A DNA stretch of 64,000 bases, taken from positions 1-64,000 of the forward strand of contig NZ_LWLS01000071.1 of the NCBI RefSeq assembly GCF_001905095.1, given 5' to 3'. The stretch is from Micromonospora sp. CB01531. GTDB lineage: Bacteria > Actinomycetota > Actinomycetes > Mycobacteriales > Micromonosporaceae. The notes under the pieces were generated by a model. The model saw only the letters and a program-made list of their open reading frames with translations, ran no database searches and was not told where the DNA came from. A program made the position numbers and the translations under genes. How positions within the stretch are numbered: position 1 is the stretch's first letter; the number at the start of each line of letters is the position of its first letter. Positions 33,861 to 42,678 of this stretch are shown here, piece after piece.

Positions 33861-34450
33861 TCCATCCCTGTTTGTCCTGAGCCCGACGGCGGTCGAGCTA
33901 CGCCCGACGTTAGACCTTTTCGCGAGCTATCCGAGGAAAGATTCGTGTTTAAGAGTTTGTTGGCCCTTAGGGAGATAGGGGTGCTAGGAGCCTTATGTGG
34001 CATTGCCGAGGCTCTTCGGAGGGTTCCGCAGTGCCGCAGCCCACCTGGACGTACCTGTGCCGCACGCCCCGCTGCGGCGCTGCCCTGCCGTGTTCCACCG
34101 GCTCGGGCCCGTCTGCCGGCAACCGGCCGTGCCGATACCGCCTGGGCTGTTCTCCCCTTTGCCAACCGGCAACCCATATCGAGGCATTGCCATGGAAGCG
34201 CTCCCATGCAAGAATCGCTGCACGCGGTTGGGGAGCCACACCGCGAGTCCAGACGCCGAGGGCACCGGGCCGACCGTGCGGCGTCCGACTCCTCGGCCGG
34301 CCGTGCCGGCCGGTCGATCACCACCACCGCCCGTCCGGGTCGGGCATCCCCGAAGACACCCGTGGCGCCGACGGCCGTCCCAGCCGGACGTCCCGAGGGC
34401 CATTCGCCGGACCGCACGCGGATCCGGCCTCGCCCAAGGAGATCAGTGGC
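33861..34450. promoter_or_regulatory. 590-bp intergenic region before the GH6 cellulase
   Basis: The divergent region between the repeat-protein gene and the cellulase includes a comparatively AT-rich stretch at about 33910-33990, the likely promoter zone. It also holds a CebR-type operator at 34193-34206. Open frames across it have no recognisable product, and I see no structured RNA that I can name. Confidence 0.55.
34193..34206 (+). promoter_or_regulatory. CebR-type operator upstream of the cellulase
   Basis: TGGAAGCGCTCCCA differs at one position from the palindrome TGGGAGCGCTCCCA bound by CebR, the LacI-family cellobiose-responsive repressor of cellulase genes in Streptomyces and Thermobifida. 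It lies 244 bp before the GH6 ATG. No cebR gene is in this window. Confidence 0.75.
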
Positions 34451-36196
34451 ATGAATCTGTGGAGAAGGCTGTCCGGCCGGAGCCGGACACTCGCACTGAC
34501 CGGTGCGGGCGTCCTGGTCGCCGGCGGGCTGGTGACCCTCCCGGTCACCGCGGCGCAGGCCGCGACCCAGTGCAGCGTGGACTACACCACCAACGACTGG
34601 CCGGGTGGCTTCACCGCCACCGTGACGATCAAGAACCTCGGTGACCCGCTCAGCGCCTGGACGCTTGGTTTCACCTTCCCGACCAGTTCGCAGTCGGTCG
34701 TCAACGGCTGGTCGGCGCGGTGGTCGCAAAGCGGTCAGAACGTCACCGCGCAGAACGAATCGTACAACGGCTCGCTGGCCACCGGCGCCAGTACCACCAT
34801 CGGGTTCAACGGCGCCTGGAGCGGCGCCAACCCGAAGCCCACCCAGTTCACCCTGAACGGCACGGTCTGCACCGGCGGCACGCCGCCCACCACCCCGCCG
34901 CCGTCGAGCCCGCCGCCCTCGAGCCCGCCGCCGTCCAGCCCGCCGCCGGGGCAGAAGGCGGACAACCCGTACGTCGGGGCCAAGGGCTACGTGAACCCGG
35001 ACTGGAAGGCCAAGGCGGACGCCGAGCCGGGCGGCAGCCGGGTCTCGAGCAACCCGACGGGCGTGTGGATGGACCGGATCGCCGCCATCAACGGCACCCC
35101 GGGGGCCCGGGGCATCCGCGCCCACCTCGACGAGGCACTGCGGCAGGGCGCCGGCTACATCCAGTTCGTGATCTACAACCTTCCTGGCCGGGACTGCGCC
35201 GCGCTGGCCTCCAACGGTGAGCTCGGTCCGAACGACCTGCCCCGCTACAAGGCCGAGTACATCGACCCGATCGCGGCGATCCAGGCCGACCCGAAGTACG
35301 CCAACCTGCGGATCATCAACATCATCGAGATCGACTCGCTGCCCAACCTGGTGACCAACACCTCCGGGCAGGCGGGCGGCACCGCGATGTGCGACACCGT
35401 CAAGGCCAACGGCGCGTACGTGAACGGCGTCGGCTACGCCCTGGCCAAGCTGGGCGCGATCGGCAACGTCTACAACTACATCGACGCCGCGCACCACGGC
35501 TGGATCGGCTGGGACAGCAACTCCGGCCCGACCGCGGACATGCTGAAGAGCGCGGCCGTCGCCTCCGGCAGCACGGTACGCAACGTGCACGGCTTCATCG
35601 TCAACACGGCGAACTACTCGGCCCTGCGCGAGCCGTACGTCAAGATCACTGACTCGGTGAACGGCACGTCCGTCCGCCAGTCCAAGTGGATCGACTGGAA
35701 CCAGTACGTCGATGAGCTGTCGTTCGCCCAGGCGTTCCGGCAGAAGCTGGTCTCGGTGGGCTTCGACAGTGGCATCGGCATGCTGATCGACACTTCCCGT
35801 AACGGCTGGGGCGGCTCGGCGCGGCCCACCGGGCCGGGCGCGACGACGAACGTCGACACCTATGTCAACGGTGGCCGCATCGACCGCCGGATCCACGCCG
35901 GTAACTGGTGCAACCAGGCCGGCGCGGGCCTCGGCGAGCGGCCGAAGGCGGCGCCCGAGGCGGGCATCGACGCCTACGCCTGGATCAAGCCCCCGGGCGA
36001 GTCGGACGGTTCCAGCAGCGCCATCCCGAACGACGAGGGCAAGGGCTTCGACCGGATGTGCGACCCGACGTACACCGGCAACGCCCGCAACGGCAACAAC
36101 CCGAGCGGCGCGCTGCCCAACGCCCCGGTCTCGGGCCACTGGTTCTCCGCCCAGTTCCAGGAGCTCATGCGCAACGCCTACCCGCCGCTCTCCTGA
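34451..36196 (+). CDS. Secreted CBM2-GH6 cellulase (1,4-beta-cellobiohydrolase type)
   Basis: 581 residues. A signal peptide (cleavage near TAAQA-ATQ) leads to an N-terminal family 2 carbohydrate-binding module (residues about 40-140, CSVDYTTNDWPGGFTATVTI to FTLNGTVC). A Pro/Ser linker and a GH6 catalytic domain follow. GH6 marks are IQFVIYNLPGRDCAALAS, the acid-region IINIIEIDSLPNLV, and the C-terminal VKPPGESDG-like segment read here as IKPPGESDG. The extended loops and overall size suggest a bacterial exocellulase of the Cel6B kind, but endo action cannot be excluded. A CebR-type box lies upstream and a 13-bp terminator follows. Confidence 0.93.
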   Translation: MNLWRRLSGRSRTLALTGAGVLVAGGLVTLPVTAAQAATQCSVDYTTNDWPGGFTATVTIKNLGDPLSAWTLGFTFPTSSQSVVNGWSARWSQSGQNVTAQNESYNGSLATGASTTIGFNGAWSGANPKPTQFTLNGTVCTGGTPPTTPPPSSPPPSSPPPSSPPPGQKADNPYVGAKGYVNPDWKAKADAEPGGSRVSSNPTGVWMDRIAAINGTPGARGIRAHLDEALRQGAGYIQFVIYNLPGRDCAALASNGELGPNDLPRYKAEYIDPIAAIQADPKYANLRIINIIEIDSLPNLVTNTSGQAGGTAMCDTVKANGAYVNGVGYALAKLGAIGNVYNYIDAAHHGWIGWDSNSGPTADMLKSAAVASGSTVRNVHGFIVNTANYSALREPYVKITDSVNGTSVRQSKWIDWNQYVDELSFAQAFRQKLVSVGFDSGIGMLIDTSRNGWGGSARPTGPGATTNVDTYVNGGRIDRRIHAGNWCNQAGAGLGERPKAAPEAGIDAYAWIKPPGESDGSSSAIPNDEGKGFDRMCDPTYTGNARNGNNPSGALPNAPVSGHWFSAQFQELMRNAYPPLS

Positions 36197-36250
36197 ACCG
36201 GCGGCCGGCCCACCCGCCGCAGCGGAGTGAGGCGCCGCCGCGGGTTCCCC

Positions 36251-36285
36251 GGGCCCCTGGTCGGCACTCGGTCGACCAGGGGCCC
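36251..36285 (+). terminator. 13-bp perfect stem-loop after the cellulase
   Basis: GGGCCCCTGGTCG (36251-36263) pairs exactly with CGACCAGGGGCCC (36273-36285), loop of 9 nt. It is placed between the cellulase and the convergent small gene, and may serve both. Confidence 0.8.
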
Positions 36286-36309
36286 TCGGGCCCGCTCGGC
36301 GTGCGGCCC

Positions 36310-36714
36310 TCAGGGAACCGTCTTCTCGATCGCCGCCCGGCCCAGCTCGGCCAGGTCACGGCGGGCCCGCTCGATGTTCTCCCGGGTGAGGTCCTGGCCC
36401 CGGGCCAGCACCAGGTCCTCCGGGTCCCACGGCTGCTCAGCGCCCGTCCGGATGTTGCGCCCGGCCCCCTCGGTGCCGGTGCCGGTGGCCCCGGTCCCGG
36501 TGCCGGTCGGCCCGGTGCCGGCCGCGTACGGGTCGCCGAGGATGTCCGGTGACCCGGTGTCGGGCACGGCGCCGTCGGGCTCGGTGAAGGTCGGGTTGTC
36601 CCGGTCGGCACCGCCGCCGCTGCGCAGCTGCGGCACCGTGCTGTCGTCGTCCACCGCCGCGGCCACCTCGGGGGTCTCCTCCAGCGGCCGCTCGCCGCGG
36701 TCACGATCCGTCAT
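36310..36714 (-). CDS. Hypothetical acidic protein, third gene of a small operon
   Basis: 134 residues, unrecognised. The sequence is acidic and low in complexity in the middle (GTGPTGTGTGATGTGTEGAG). It ends in a short helical segment (PWDPEDLVLARGQDLTRENIERARRDLAELGRAAIEKTVP) that looks like the conserved part. No signal peptide or membrane segment is present. The ATG at 36714 follows GGAGGG by 7 nt. It lies 67 bp after the 316-residue gene and is probably the last member of a three-gene minus-strand unit starting at 38339. Confidence 0.7.
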   Translation of the reverse strand: MTDRDRGERPLEETPEVAAAVDDDSTVPQLRSGGGADRDNPTFTEPDGAVPDTGSPDILGDPYAAGTGPTGTGTGATGTGTEGAGRNIRTGAEQPWDPEDLVLARGQDLTRENIERARRDLAELGRAAIEKTVP

Positions 36715-36781
36715 GCTGCTGCCCTCCTGTCCCGTTCCGTGATCCCCCTGGCGTACCCCGCGGGGGCCGGGCCATGCCGCC

Positions 36782-37732
36782 TCAGCGCCCGAGGACCCGG
36801 TCCAGGAAGTCCCGGTAGTCGCGGACGGCCACCCGGAGCTGCTCGGTGTCGGTCGAGCCGGACGCCTGCCAGCCGCCGAGCCGGGCCTTCTGGTCGCGCA
36901 ACGCGGCCGACAGCGCCTCGATCGCCTCCTCGACCAGCGACTGCGCCGCGCCGACCGCGGCCTGCGGGTCGTCCACGAAGCGGAGCTGGACGTCCCGCCA
37001 GCGGTCCCGGAAACCCTGCGCGACGTCTGGGGCGAAGAGCGTGGCGGCGTCCGACGGCACCGCGCCGGGGGTCGGCCGGGCCGCCCCGGCCAGGGCCGTG
37101 TCGGCTGCGGCGCCGGCCGCGGCGGTGCTGGTGTCCGGGTCGACCATGGCCGGCTCGGCGCTGCCGTAGCCGGTCGCACCGGCCGCCGGCGCGTCGTCCC
37201 GCGGCCCGGCGGAGCGCCCGGCCGCCGCACGCTCGGGGCTGTGCAGCCGGTCGCCGGCCGTCGGGTCGGCCCGCTCGTCGTCGAACGCGTCGGTCCGCCC
37301 CGGCGCCCCGTCGCCCGGCTGGGCGGTGTCCTCGCCGCGCGGATCCCGCTCGTCCTCGGGCCGCCCGCTGGCCATCGCCGAGGCGGCCACCGCGTCGCCC
37401 ACCGAGGTCGCGCCGAACACCGAGGGCAGCGGCGCCGGATCGTGGTACTCCGGCCGTTCGTCGACGTCGGCGGCCTCGGCGTCCCGTGCGTCGTACGCCC
37501 GGGTCTGGTCCGGCTCCGCGTCCCGCCGGTCGTCGGCACGCTCGCCGGCCACCCCCGGGTCGTCGAAGGTGCCCCGGTCGTCCAGCGCGTCCTCGGGTAC
37601 GTCGACCCGGGCGGCCCGGTCGTGCCGGGGCCCGTCGCCCTCGGCGGGCGCGCCGGCCGGCGGGACCGGCACCGGCGTGGACCGGACGGTCTCCGGGTGC
37701 TCGTGCGTGACCTGCTGCTCTTCCTGGCGCAT
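36782..37732 (-). CDS. Hypothetical protein with disordered acidic region and C-terminal helical module
   Basis: 316 residues, unrecognised. Residues 1 to about 215 are rich in Asp, Arg, Ala and Pro and are probably disordered. The C-terminal roughly 95 residues form a helical module: FRDRWRDVQLRFVDDPQAAV, then AQSLVEEAIEALSAAL, then LRVAVRDYRDFLDRVLGR. A related module (WEELQVRFVDSPGETVGDADELVTRLI then LRQALVHYRALFADLL) forms the soluble part of the neighbouring membrane protein, so the two are partial paralogues. The ATG at 37732 has GAGGAGG 8 nt upstream and starts 13 bp after the neighbour's stop. Confidence 0.75.
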   Translation of the reverse strand: MRQEEQQVTHEHPETVRSTPVPVPPAGAPAEGDGPRHDRAARVDVPEDALDDRGTFDDPGVAGERADDRRDAEPDQTRAYDARDAEAADVDERPEYHDPAPLPSVFGATSVGDAVAASAMASGRPEDERDPRGEDTAQPGDGAPGRTDAFDDERADPTAGDRLHSPERAAAGRSAGPRDDAPAAGATGYGSAEPAMVDPDTSTAAAGAAADTALAGAARPTPGAVPSDAATLFAPDVAQGFRDRWRDVQLRFVDDPQAAVGAAQSLVEEAIEALSAALRDQKARLGGWQASGSTDTEQLRVAVRDYRDFLDRVLGR

Positions 37733-37745
37733 CGCGGCGGCCTCC

Positions 37746-38339
37746 TCAGCGGCTCGGGACGTCGTGCTCGTGGTCGGGTTGGCGCTGCTCCGGCGGCTGG
37801 TGCGCGACCGGGTCCGCGCCGAGCAGATCGGCGAAGAGGGCCCGGTAGTGCACGAGCGCCTGCCGGAGTTCCTCGGTGCTCGCCTCGCCGCGCTCGTGGC
37901 GCAGCCGGATCTCGTGGGCGTCCCGGTAGTGGGCCAGGGTGCGGGCGTGCTTGACGGAGAGATGGGCGATCTGGTCGTCGAAGTCCCCGGTCGGGTACCC
38001 ACGGTCGGCGATGAGCCGGGTGACCAGTTCGTCGGCGTCGCCGACGGTCTCGCCCGGGGAGTCGACGAAGCGGACCTGGAGTTCCTCCCAGGCGGCGGCG
38101 TACCGGGCCCGGGACTCGGGGGCGAGCGGGGTGAGCTGCAGCTCGGCGTGCCGGCGCTCCCGCTCCCGCAGCTCCCGCTCGGCGGCGCCCCGGCTGTCCT
38201 GCTCGGCGACGACCCGGTCGTACTCCGGGCCGAACCGCTGCCTGAGGGCGCGCCGGCGGCCGGCGCGTACGGCGACCGCGGCCAGCGCCGCGAGCACCAC
38301 CAGCACGATGACTATGACGACTACCTGCGTGGGCGACAT
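37746..38339 (-). CDS. Single-pass membrane protein with the RFVD helical module
   Basis: 197 residues. An N-terminal transmembrane helix (VVVIVIVLVVLAALAAVAV) is followed by a basic stretch, a short coiled segment and the helical module also present in the next gene (AAWEELQVRFVDSPGETVGDADELV and LRQALVHYRALFADLLG). It could tether the module to the membrane while the neighbour carries a soluble copy. The ATG at 38339 follows GAAGGAGGAG closely, so the start is secure. First gene of the operon. No function known to me. Confidence 0.78.
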   Translation of the reverse strand: MSPTQVVVIVIVLVVLAALAAVAVRAGRRRALRQRFGPEYDRVVAEQDSRGAAERELRERERRHAELQLTPLAPESRARYAAAWEELQVRFVDSPGETVGDADELVTRLIADRGYPTGDFDDQIAHLSVKHARTLAHYRDAHEIRLRHERGEASTEELRQALVHYRALFADLLGADPVAHQPPEQRQPDHEHDVPSR

Positions 38340-38748
38340 GGCTCCTCCTTCGCCCGCTGGTATTCCCTCCGCGCACTGATCGCCAATCCCGGTCCAGGGC
38401 ACTTTTCCTGGGATTTCCCGACCGAAACCTCGCGGAACCCGGGTGCGACCGACACGTTCGTACGTACCGCTGAAACTTGAGTCATTCCAGAAGGTGCTGC
38501 GAGGTGGCGTGGGTGCGGAGCGCCGCTGCGACCAGTGCCCCCCGCCGGTCCCTTCCGGCGGGCATCCGCTCCGTTGGTGTCCACAACGGAACATCCCGGA
38601 CGGTAGCGACGAGCGAGACGGCCGGTAGTGCATCGGCCCGGGATTACGTATCCTGCCCAAGGCGCCCGGGCTGGGGCTCGGCGTCACGGTCGGAGACGTT
38701 CCGGCCGGTGCCGGCGCCACCCCTGCGACACCTTCCGGGCGAGGTTTG
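38340..38748. other. 409-bp divergent intergenic region before the conservon
   Basis: The region separates the minus-strand hypothetical operon from the conservon and must hold both promoters. I see no strong dyad, named operator or structured RNA, and no credible small gene. Confidence 0.5.
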
Positions 38749-41169
38749 ATGAACACCCGTGACTGGCCGATCCGCGCCAAGCTGACCGCGCTGGTCGTCG
38801 GTCCGGTGACTGCGCTGCTGGCGCTCTGGATCTTCGCCACCACGCTGACCTTCGGACCCGCCCTCGACCTGCTCGCGGCGCGTACCTTCCTCTACGACCT
38901 GGGCCGGCCGGGTGAGGCCGTGGTCGCCGAACTGCAACAGGAACGGCGGCTCTCGGTCGTCCAGCTCGCTGGCGACAGCACCCTGCCGGCACTGACCGAG
39001 CAGCGGAACCGCACCGACCGGGCGATCGCCGAGCTGCGTCGCAGGGTCGACGGGAAGGAGCTGCGCGACGCCGCCGACGAGCTGCTCGACGCCCGGCTGG
39101 ATCAGCTGGTCTCCGCGCTCGATGCGCTGCCCGCCGGCCGGGGCTTCATCGACGACCGGAAGGTGGACCGGGCCGGGGCGATCGGCCTCTACAGTGGAAT
39201 GATCAGCTCTGCCTTCCAGGCGTTCTCCGCGATGGCCGCCTTCCCCGACAACCAACTCAACCGGGAGGCGCTGGCGCTCACCGCGCTGGGCCGGTCCCGG
39301 GAGTTGCTCGGCCAGGCGGACGCGCTGCTCGCCGGCGCGGTCACCGCTGGCGGGTACGCCGAAGGCGAGCACGAACAGCTCGTCCGCACCATCGACAACC
39401 AGCGCTTCCTGGCCGAGACGGCGGTGGCCGACCTGCCGCCGGGGGAGCGCACGGCGTACCAGCGGCTCACCGAGGGGGACGCGTTCGTCCGGCTGCACGG
39501 CCTCCAGGACACCCTGATCCGCGCCCGCGACCTGCCGGCCCAGCTCGACGTACGCGCCTGGGAGTCCAGCCAGACCGCGGTCTGGCAGGGCCTGCGCGAC
39601 TTTGAGCTGCGCGGCGCCGACGGGCTGGCCGAACGGTCCGTGCCGATGGCGGTGGGCATCCTGAGCCGGCTCGCCGCCGCCGGGGTGCTCGGCCTGCTCG
39701 CCGTGGTGATCTGCGTGCTGGTGGCGCTGCGGGTCGGCCGGTCGCTGGCCGGACGGCTGACCGGGGTGCGCACCGCTGCACTGGAGATGGCCGAGCACCG
39801 GCTGCCGGACGTGGTCGCCCGGCTGCGCCGCGGCGAGCAGGTCGACGTCGCCCGGGAGGCGCCCGAGCTGGACCACGGCGGCGACGAGATCGGCCAGGTG
39901 GGGCGGGCCTTCAACGAGGTACGCCGGACCGCCGTGCAGGCCGCCGTCGACGAGGTCACCCTGCGCCGGGGGCTCAACGAGGTGTTCCTCAACATCGCCC
40001 GACGCAGCCAGGGGCTGGTGCACCGGCAGTTGGCGCTGCTGGACCGGCTGGAGCGGCAGACCGAGGACCCGGACGAACTGGCCGGGCTGTTCCAGGTCGA
40101 CCACCTCGCCGCCCGGCTCCGGCGGCACGCCGAGGACCTGGTCATCCTCGCCGGCGCGGCTCCGGGCCGGGGCTGGCGGAACCCGGTCGCCGCGGTCGAC
40201 CTGGTGCGCGGCGCCATCTCCGAGGTGGAGCAGTACGACCGGGTCGACATCGGCGAGGTGCAGCCGGCGGGGGTGCTCGGCCGGGCCGTCGGCGACGTCA
40301 TCCACCTGCTCGCCGAGTTGATCGAGAATGCCCTCGCCTTCTCTCCGCCGGACACCCGGGTCGACATCAGCGGGCGGACGGTGCCGGGCGGGTACGCCAT
40401 CGAGATCACCGACCACGGGCTCGGCATGTCGCCGCAGGCCCTGGCGGACGCCAACCGCAAGCTGTCCCGCTCCCCGGAGTTCGATCCGGCCGACAGCGCC
40501 CGGCTGGGTCACTTCGTGGTCGCCCGGCTGGCCGCCCGGCACGGCGTCCGGGTCGAGCTGCGGCCGGCCACCCCGTCCGGCAGCACGGCGCTGGTGCTGG
40601 TCCCGGCCGATCTGGTCACCGGCGAGCCGCCGGTGGGCCCCGGCCCGGATGCCGGGGCAGCGGGCGCCGGTGACCGGCGGATGGCCAAGGTGACCCGGCT
40701 GTCCACGCTGCCCCGGCCGCGTACCGCCCGGCCCGGCCGGGAACGCCCCGACTCGGCCGTGGTGCCGCTCTCCGTCGGCCGTACCTCCTCGGTCGAGGCA
40801 CCCGCGGACGGCGACGGCCTGCCCCGCCGGGTCCGCCGGCGCGGGCCGGCGACGGGACCCCGGCCGGCCGCCGCGGACACCCCGGCGTACCGCCCGCCGG
40901 AGGAGGCCCGGCGCGCCATGTCCGCCCTCCAGGCGGGCACCGCCCGGGGCCGCCGGGACGGGGTGGCACGCGCCGCCGCCGGCCCCACCGGTACGGCCGC
41001 CCCGGCCGCCCGGGGTGTCGCCCGTCCGGCCGGCCAACCCGTCGACTCCGCTGCCCGGTTCCGGGGTGGCCCGTCCACCGACGCGGCTCGGGACCGGGCC
41101 GCCGAGCCCTCCCCTCCGGAGCCGGCGCCGGCTCCGGAACCTCCGACCGCGACTGAGAGGGACGCCTAG
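38749..41169 (+). CDS. cvnA: Conservon sensor-kinase-like protein CvnA
   Basis: 806 residues. A first membrane helix near residues 14-33 is followed by a mostly helical extracytoplasmic nitrate/nitrite-sensor-like (NIT) domain, a second helix near 303-325, a HAMP-like linker and an ATPase domain. The ATPase is seen in HLLAELIENALAFSPPDTRVDI, EITDHGLGMSPQALADAN and LGHFVVARLAARHGVRV. The roughly 180 C-terminal residues are Arg/Pro/Ala-rich. With the next three genes it forms a CvnABCD conservon, described in Streptomyces as a membrane-associated complex likened to a G-protein-coupled receptor system. ATG 38749 follows GAGG. The stop overlaps the cvnB start by one base. Confidence 0.9.
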   Translation: MNTRDWPIRAKLTALVVGPVTALLALWIFATTLTFGPALDLLAARTFLYDLGRPGEAVVAELQQERRLSVVQLAGDSTLPALTEQRNRTDRAIAELRRRVDGKELRDAADELLDARLDQLVSALDALPAGRGFIDDRKVDRAGAIGLYSGMISSAFQAFSAMAAFPDNQLNREALALTALGRSRELLGQADALLAGAVTAGGYAEGEHEQLVRTIDNQRFLAETAVADLPPGERTAYQRLTEGDAFVRLHGLQDTLIRARDLPAQLDVRAWESSQTAVWQGLRDFELRGADGLAERSVPMAVGILSRLAAAGVLGLLAVVICVLVALRVGRSLAGRLTGVRTAALEMAEHRLPDVVARLRRGEQVDVAREAPELDHGGDEIGQVGRAFNEVRRTAVQAAVDEVTLRRGLNEVFLNIARRSQGLVHRQLALLDRLERQTEDPDELAGLFQVDHLAARLRRHAEDLVILAGAAPGRGWRNPVAAVDLVRGAISEVEQYDRVDIGEVQPAGVLGRAVGDVIHLLAELIENALAFSPPDTRVDISGRTVPGGYAIEITDHGLGMSPQALADANRKLSRSPEFDPADSARLGHFVVARLAARHGVRVELRPATPSGSTALVLVPADLVTGEPPVGPGPDAGAAGAGDRRMAKVTRLSTLPRPRTARPGRERPDSAVVPLSVGRTSSVEAPADGDGLPRRVRRRGPATGPRPAAADTPAYRPPEEARRAMSALQAGTARGRRDGVARAAAGPTGTAAPAARGVARPAGQPVDSAARFRGGPSTDAARDRAAEPSPPEPAPAPEPPTATERDA

Positions 41170-41588
41170 TGGTGTACACGACGCGGCAGAACGCCGATCT
41201 CGACTGGCTGCTCGACGACCTGGTGGAGCGGGTGCCGGCCGCCCGCCAGGCGGTGGTGCTGTCGGCGGACGGGCTCCTGCTCGGCGCCTCGGCCGAGCTG
41301 AGCCGTACCGACGCGGAGCACCTCGCCGCCATCGCCTCCGGCTTCTCCAGCCTGGCCAAGGGGACCACCCGGCACCTGGCCGGCGGCGCGGTCCGGCAGA
41401 CCGTGGTGGAGATGGAGTCCGCGTACCTGTTCGTCACCGCGGCCGGGCCGGGCGGCTGCCTGGCGGTGGTGAGCGACGCCGACGCCGACATCGGCCTGGT
41501 GGCGTACGAGATGGCGATGCTGGTCATCCGGGTCGGCGAGAACCTGAGCGTCCCGGCCCGTACGGCGGGTGCCGTCGATGCGGACTGA
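41169..41588 (+). CDS. cvnB: Roadblock/LC7-domain protein CvnB
   Basis: 139 residues of the roadblock/LC7 fold (ARQAVVLSADGLLLGASAEL; GAVRQTVVEMESAYLFVTAAG). In bacteria such proteins partner small Ras-like GTPases, here CvnD. It starts at GTG 41169, overlapping the cvnA stop (TAGTG), and ends 11 bp inside cvnC, so the operon is translationally coupled. Confidence 0.92.
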   Translation: MVYTTRQNADLDWLLDDLVERVPAARQAVVLSADGLLLGASAELSRTDAEHLAAIASGFSSLAKGTTRHLAGGAVRQTVVEMESAYLFVTAAGPGGCLAVVSDADADIGLVAYEMAMLVIRVGENLSVPARTAGAVDAD

Positions 41589-41967
41589 GTCACCGGGGCC
41601 GCAGCACGAGTGGCTGGACGACGCCGCGGGTCCGGTCGTCCGTCCGTACACCCTGACCGGCGGCCGGGTGCGGCCGCCGGTAGCCGGCTTCGACCTGGTG
41701 GCCTTCGTGCTGGCCCCGCCGGCGGCCGACCCGGCCGGCCTGCCGGGCCTCCAGCCGGAGCACCGGCGCCTGGTCGAGCTGGCCCGGCGACCGGTGGCCG
41801 TGGCCGACCTCGCCGCCGACCTGGACCTCGCCGTCGGCGTGGTCCGGGTGCTGCTCGGCGATCTCCTCGACCGTGGGCTCGTCGCGGTGCACCAGCCGCC
41901 GACCGCCGCCCACCTGCCCGACGACAACATCCTCAAGGCGGTGGTCAGTGGACTTCGTGCGCTCTGA
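41578..41967 (+). CDS. cvnC: DUF742-family protein CvnC
   Basis: 129 residues with the DUF742 pattern: VRPYTLTGGRVRPPVAGFDLVAFV, then LQPEHRRLVELARRPVAVADLAADLDL (winged-helix-like) and the C-terminal DDNILKAVVSGLRAL. The ATG at 41578 overlaps cvnB, and its end overlaps the cvnD start by 20 bp. Its role in the complex is not established. Confidence 0.92.
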   Translation: MRTESPGPQHEWLDDAAGPVVRPYTLTGGRVRPPVAGFDLVAFVLAPPAADPAGLPGLQPEHRRLVELARRPVAVADLAADLDLAVGVVRVLLGDLLDRGLVAVHQPPTAAHLPDDNILKAVVSGLRAL

Positions 41968-42550
41968 ACCGGGGACGGCCGCGCTGCGGATCCCGCTGGC
42001 CCTGAAGATCCTCATCGCCGGCGGCTTCGGCGCCGGCAAGACCACGCTGGTAAGCGCGCTGAGCGAGGTCCGGCCGCTGCAGACCGAGGAGGTCCTGACC
42101 GGCGCTGGTGTGGGCACCGACGACGTCTCCGGGGTGGAGGAAAAGTCCACCACCACGGTGGCCATGGACTTCGGCCGGATCACCATCACCGACGACCTCC
42201 AGGTCTATCTCTTCGGCACCCCGGGCCAGGACCGCTTCTGGTTCCTCTGGGACGAGTTGGCCTTCGGCGCCCTCGGCGCGGTGGTGCTCGCCGACACCCG
42301 CCGGCTGGCCGACTGCTTCCCCTCGATCGACTACTTCGAGCAGCGCGGTATCCCGTTCGTGGTGGGGGTGAACTGCTTCGACGGGGCCCGGCGGTTCAGC
42401 CTGGAGGCGGTACGCGACGCGCTGGACCTGGACCCGGACGTGCCGCTGGTGCTCTGCGACGTCCGGGATCGGCAGTCCGGGAAGCTGGTGCTGATCTCGC
42501 TGGTTGAGCACGTCGCCCGGCAGCGGGGAGAGCCGGTGCCGGTGGGCTGA
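41948..42550 (+). CDS. cvnD: Conservon GTPase CvnD
   Basis: 200 residues. A Ras-like small GTPase: P-loop ILIAGGFGAGKTTLV, switch II region YLFGTPGQDRFWFLWDEL, and VNCFDGARRF at the place of the NKxD base-recognition loop. The missing canonical NKxD is typical of this MglA-like branch. The GTG at 41948 lies inside cvnC, giving coupled translation. CvnD would switch between GDP and GTP under control of CvnA and CvnB. Confidence 0.92.
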   Translation: MDFVRSEPGTAALRIPLALKILIAGGFGAGKTTLVSALSEVRPLQTEEVLTGAGVGTDDVSGVEEKSTTTVAMDFGRITITDDLQVYLFGTPGQDRFWFLWDELAFGALGAVVLADTRRLADCFPSIDYFEQRGIPFVVGVNCFDGARRFSLEAVRDALDLDPDVPLVLCDVRDRQSGKLVLISLVEHVARQRGEPVPVG

Positions 42551-42678
42551 CCGGGCCGCGACGGGTCGCGGGCGTGCGGCCGACCGTCGAAACTGGTTCC
42601 GGGAAGACGGCCAACGGCCCGGCCGACCGGGAGGGCCTCTGGTTGGATCGACGGAGGAATCGGCGGAAGGTGGGACCG

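Noticed and set aside
36227..36742. Plus-strand open frames between the cellulase and the hypothetical operon.
   Set aside because: They overlap a strong terminator and a minus-strand gene with a clear ribosome-binding site, and encode only repeats of Pro, Val and Arg.
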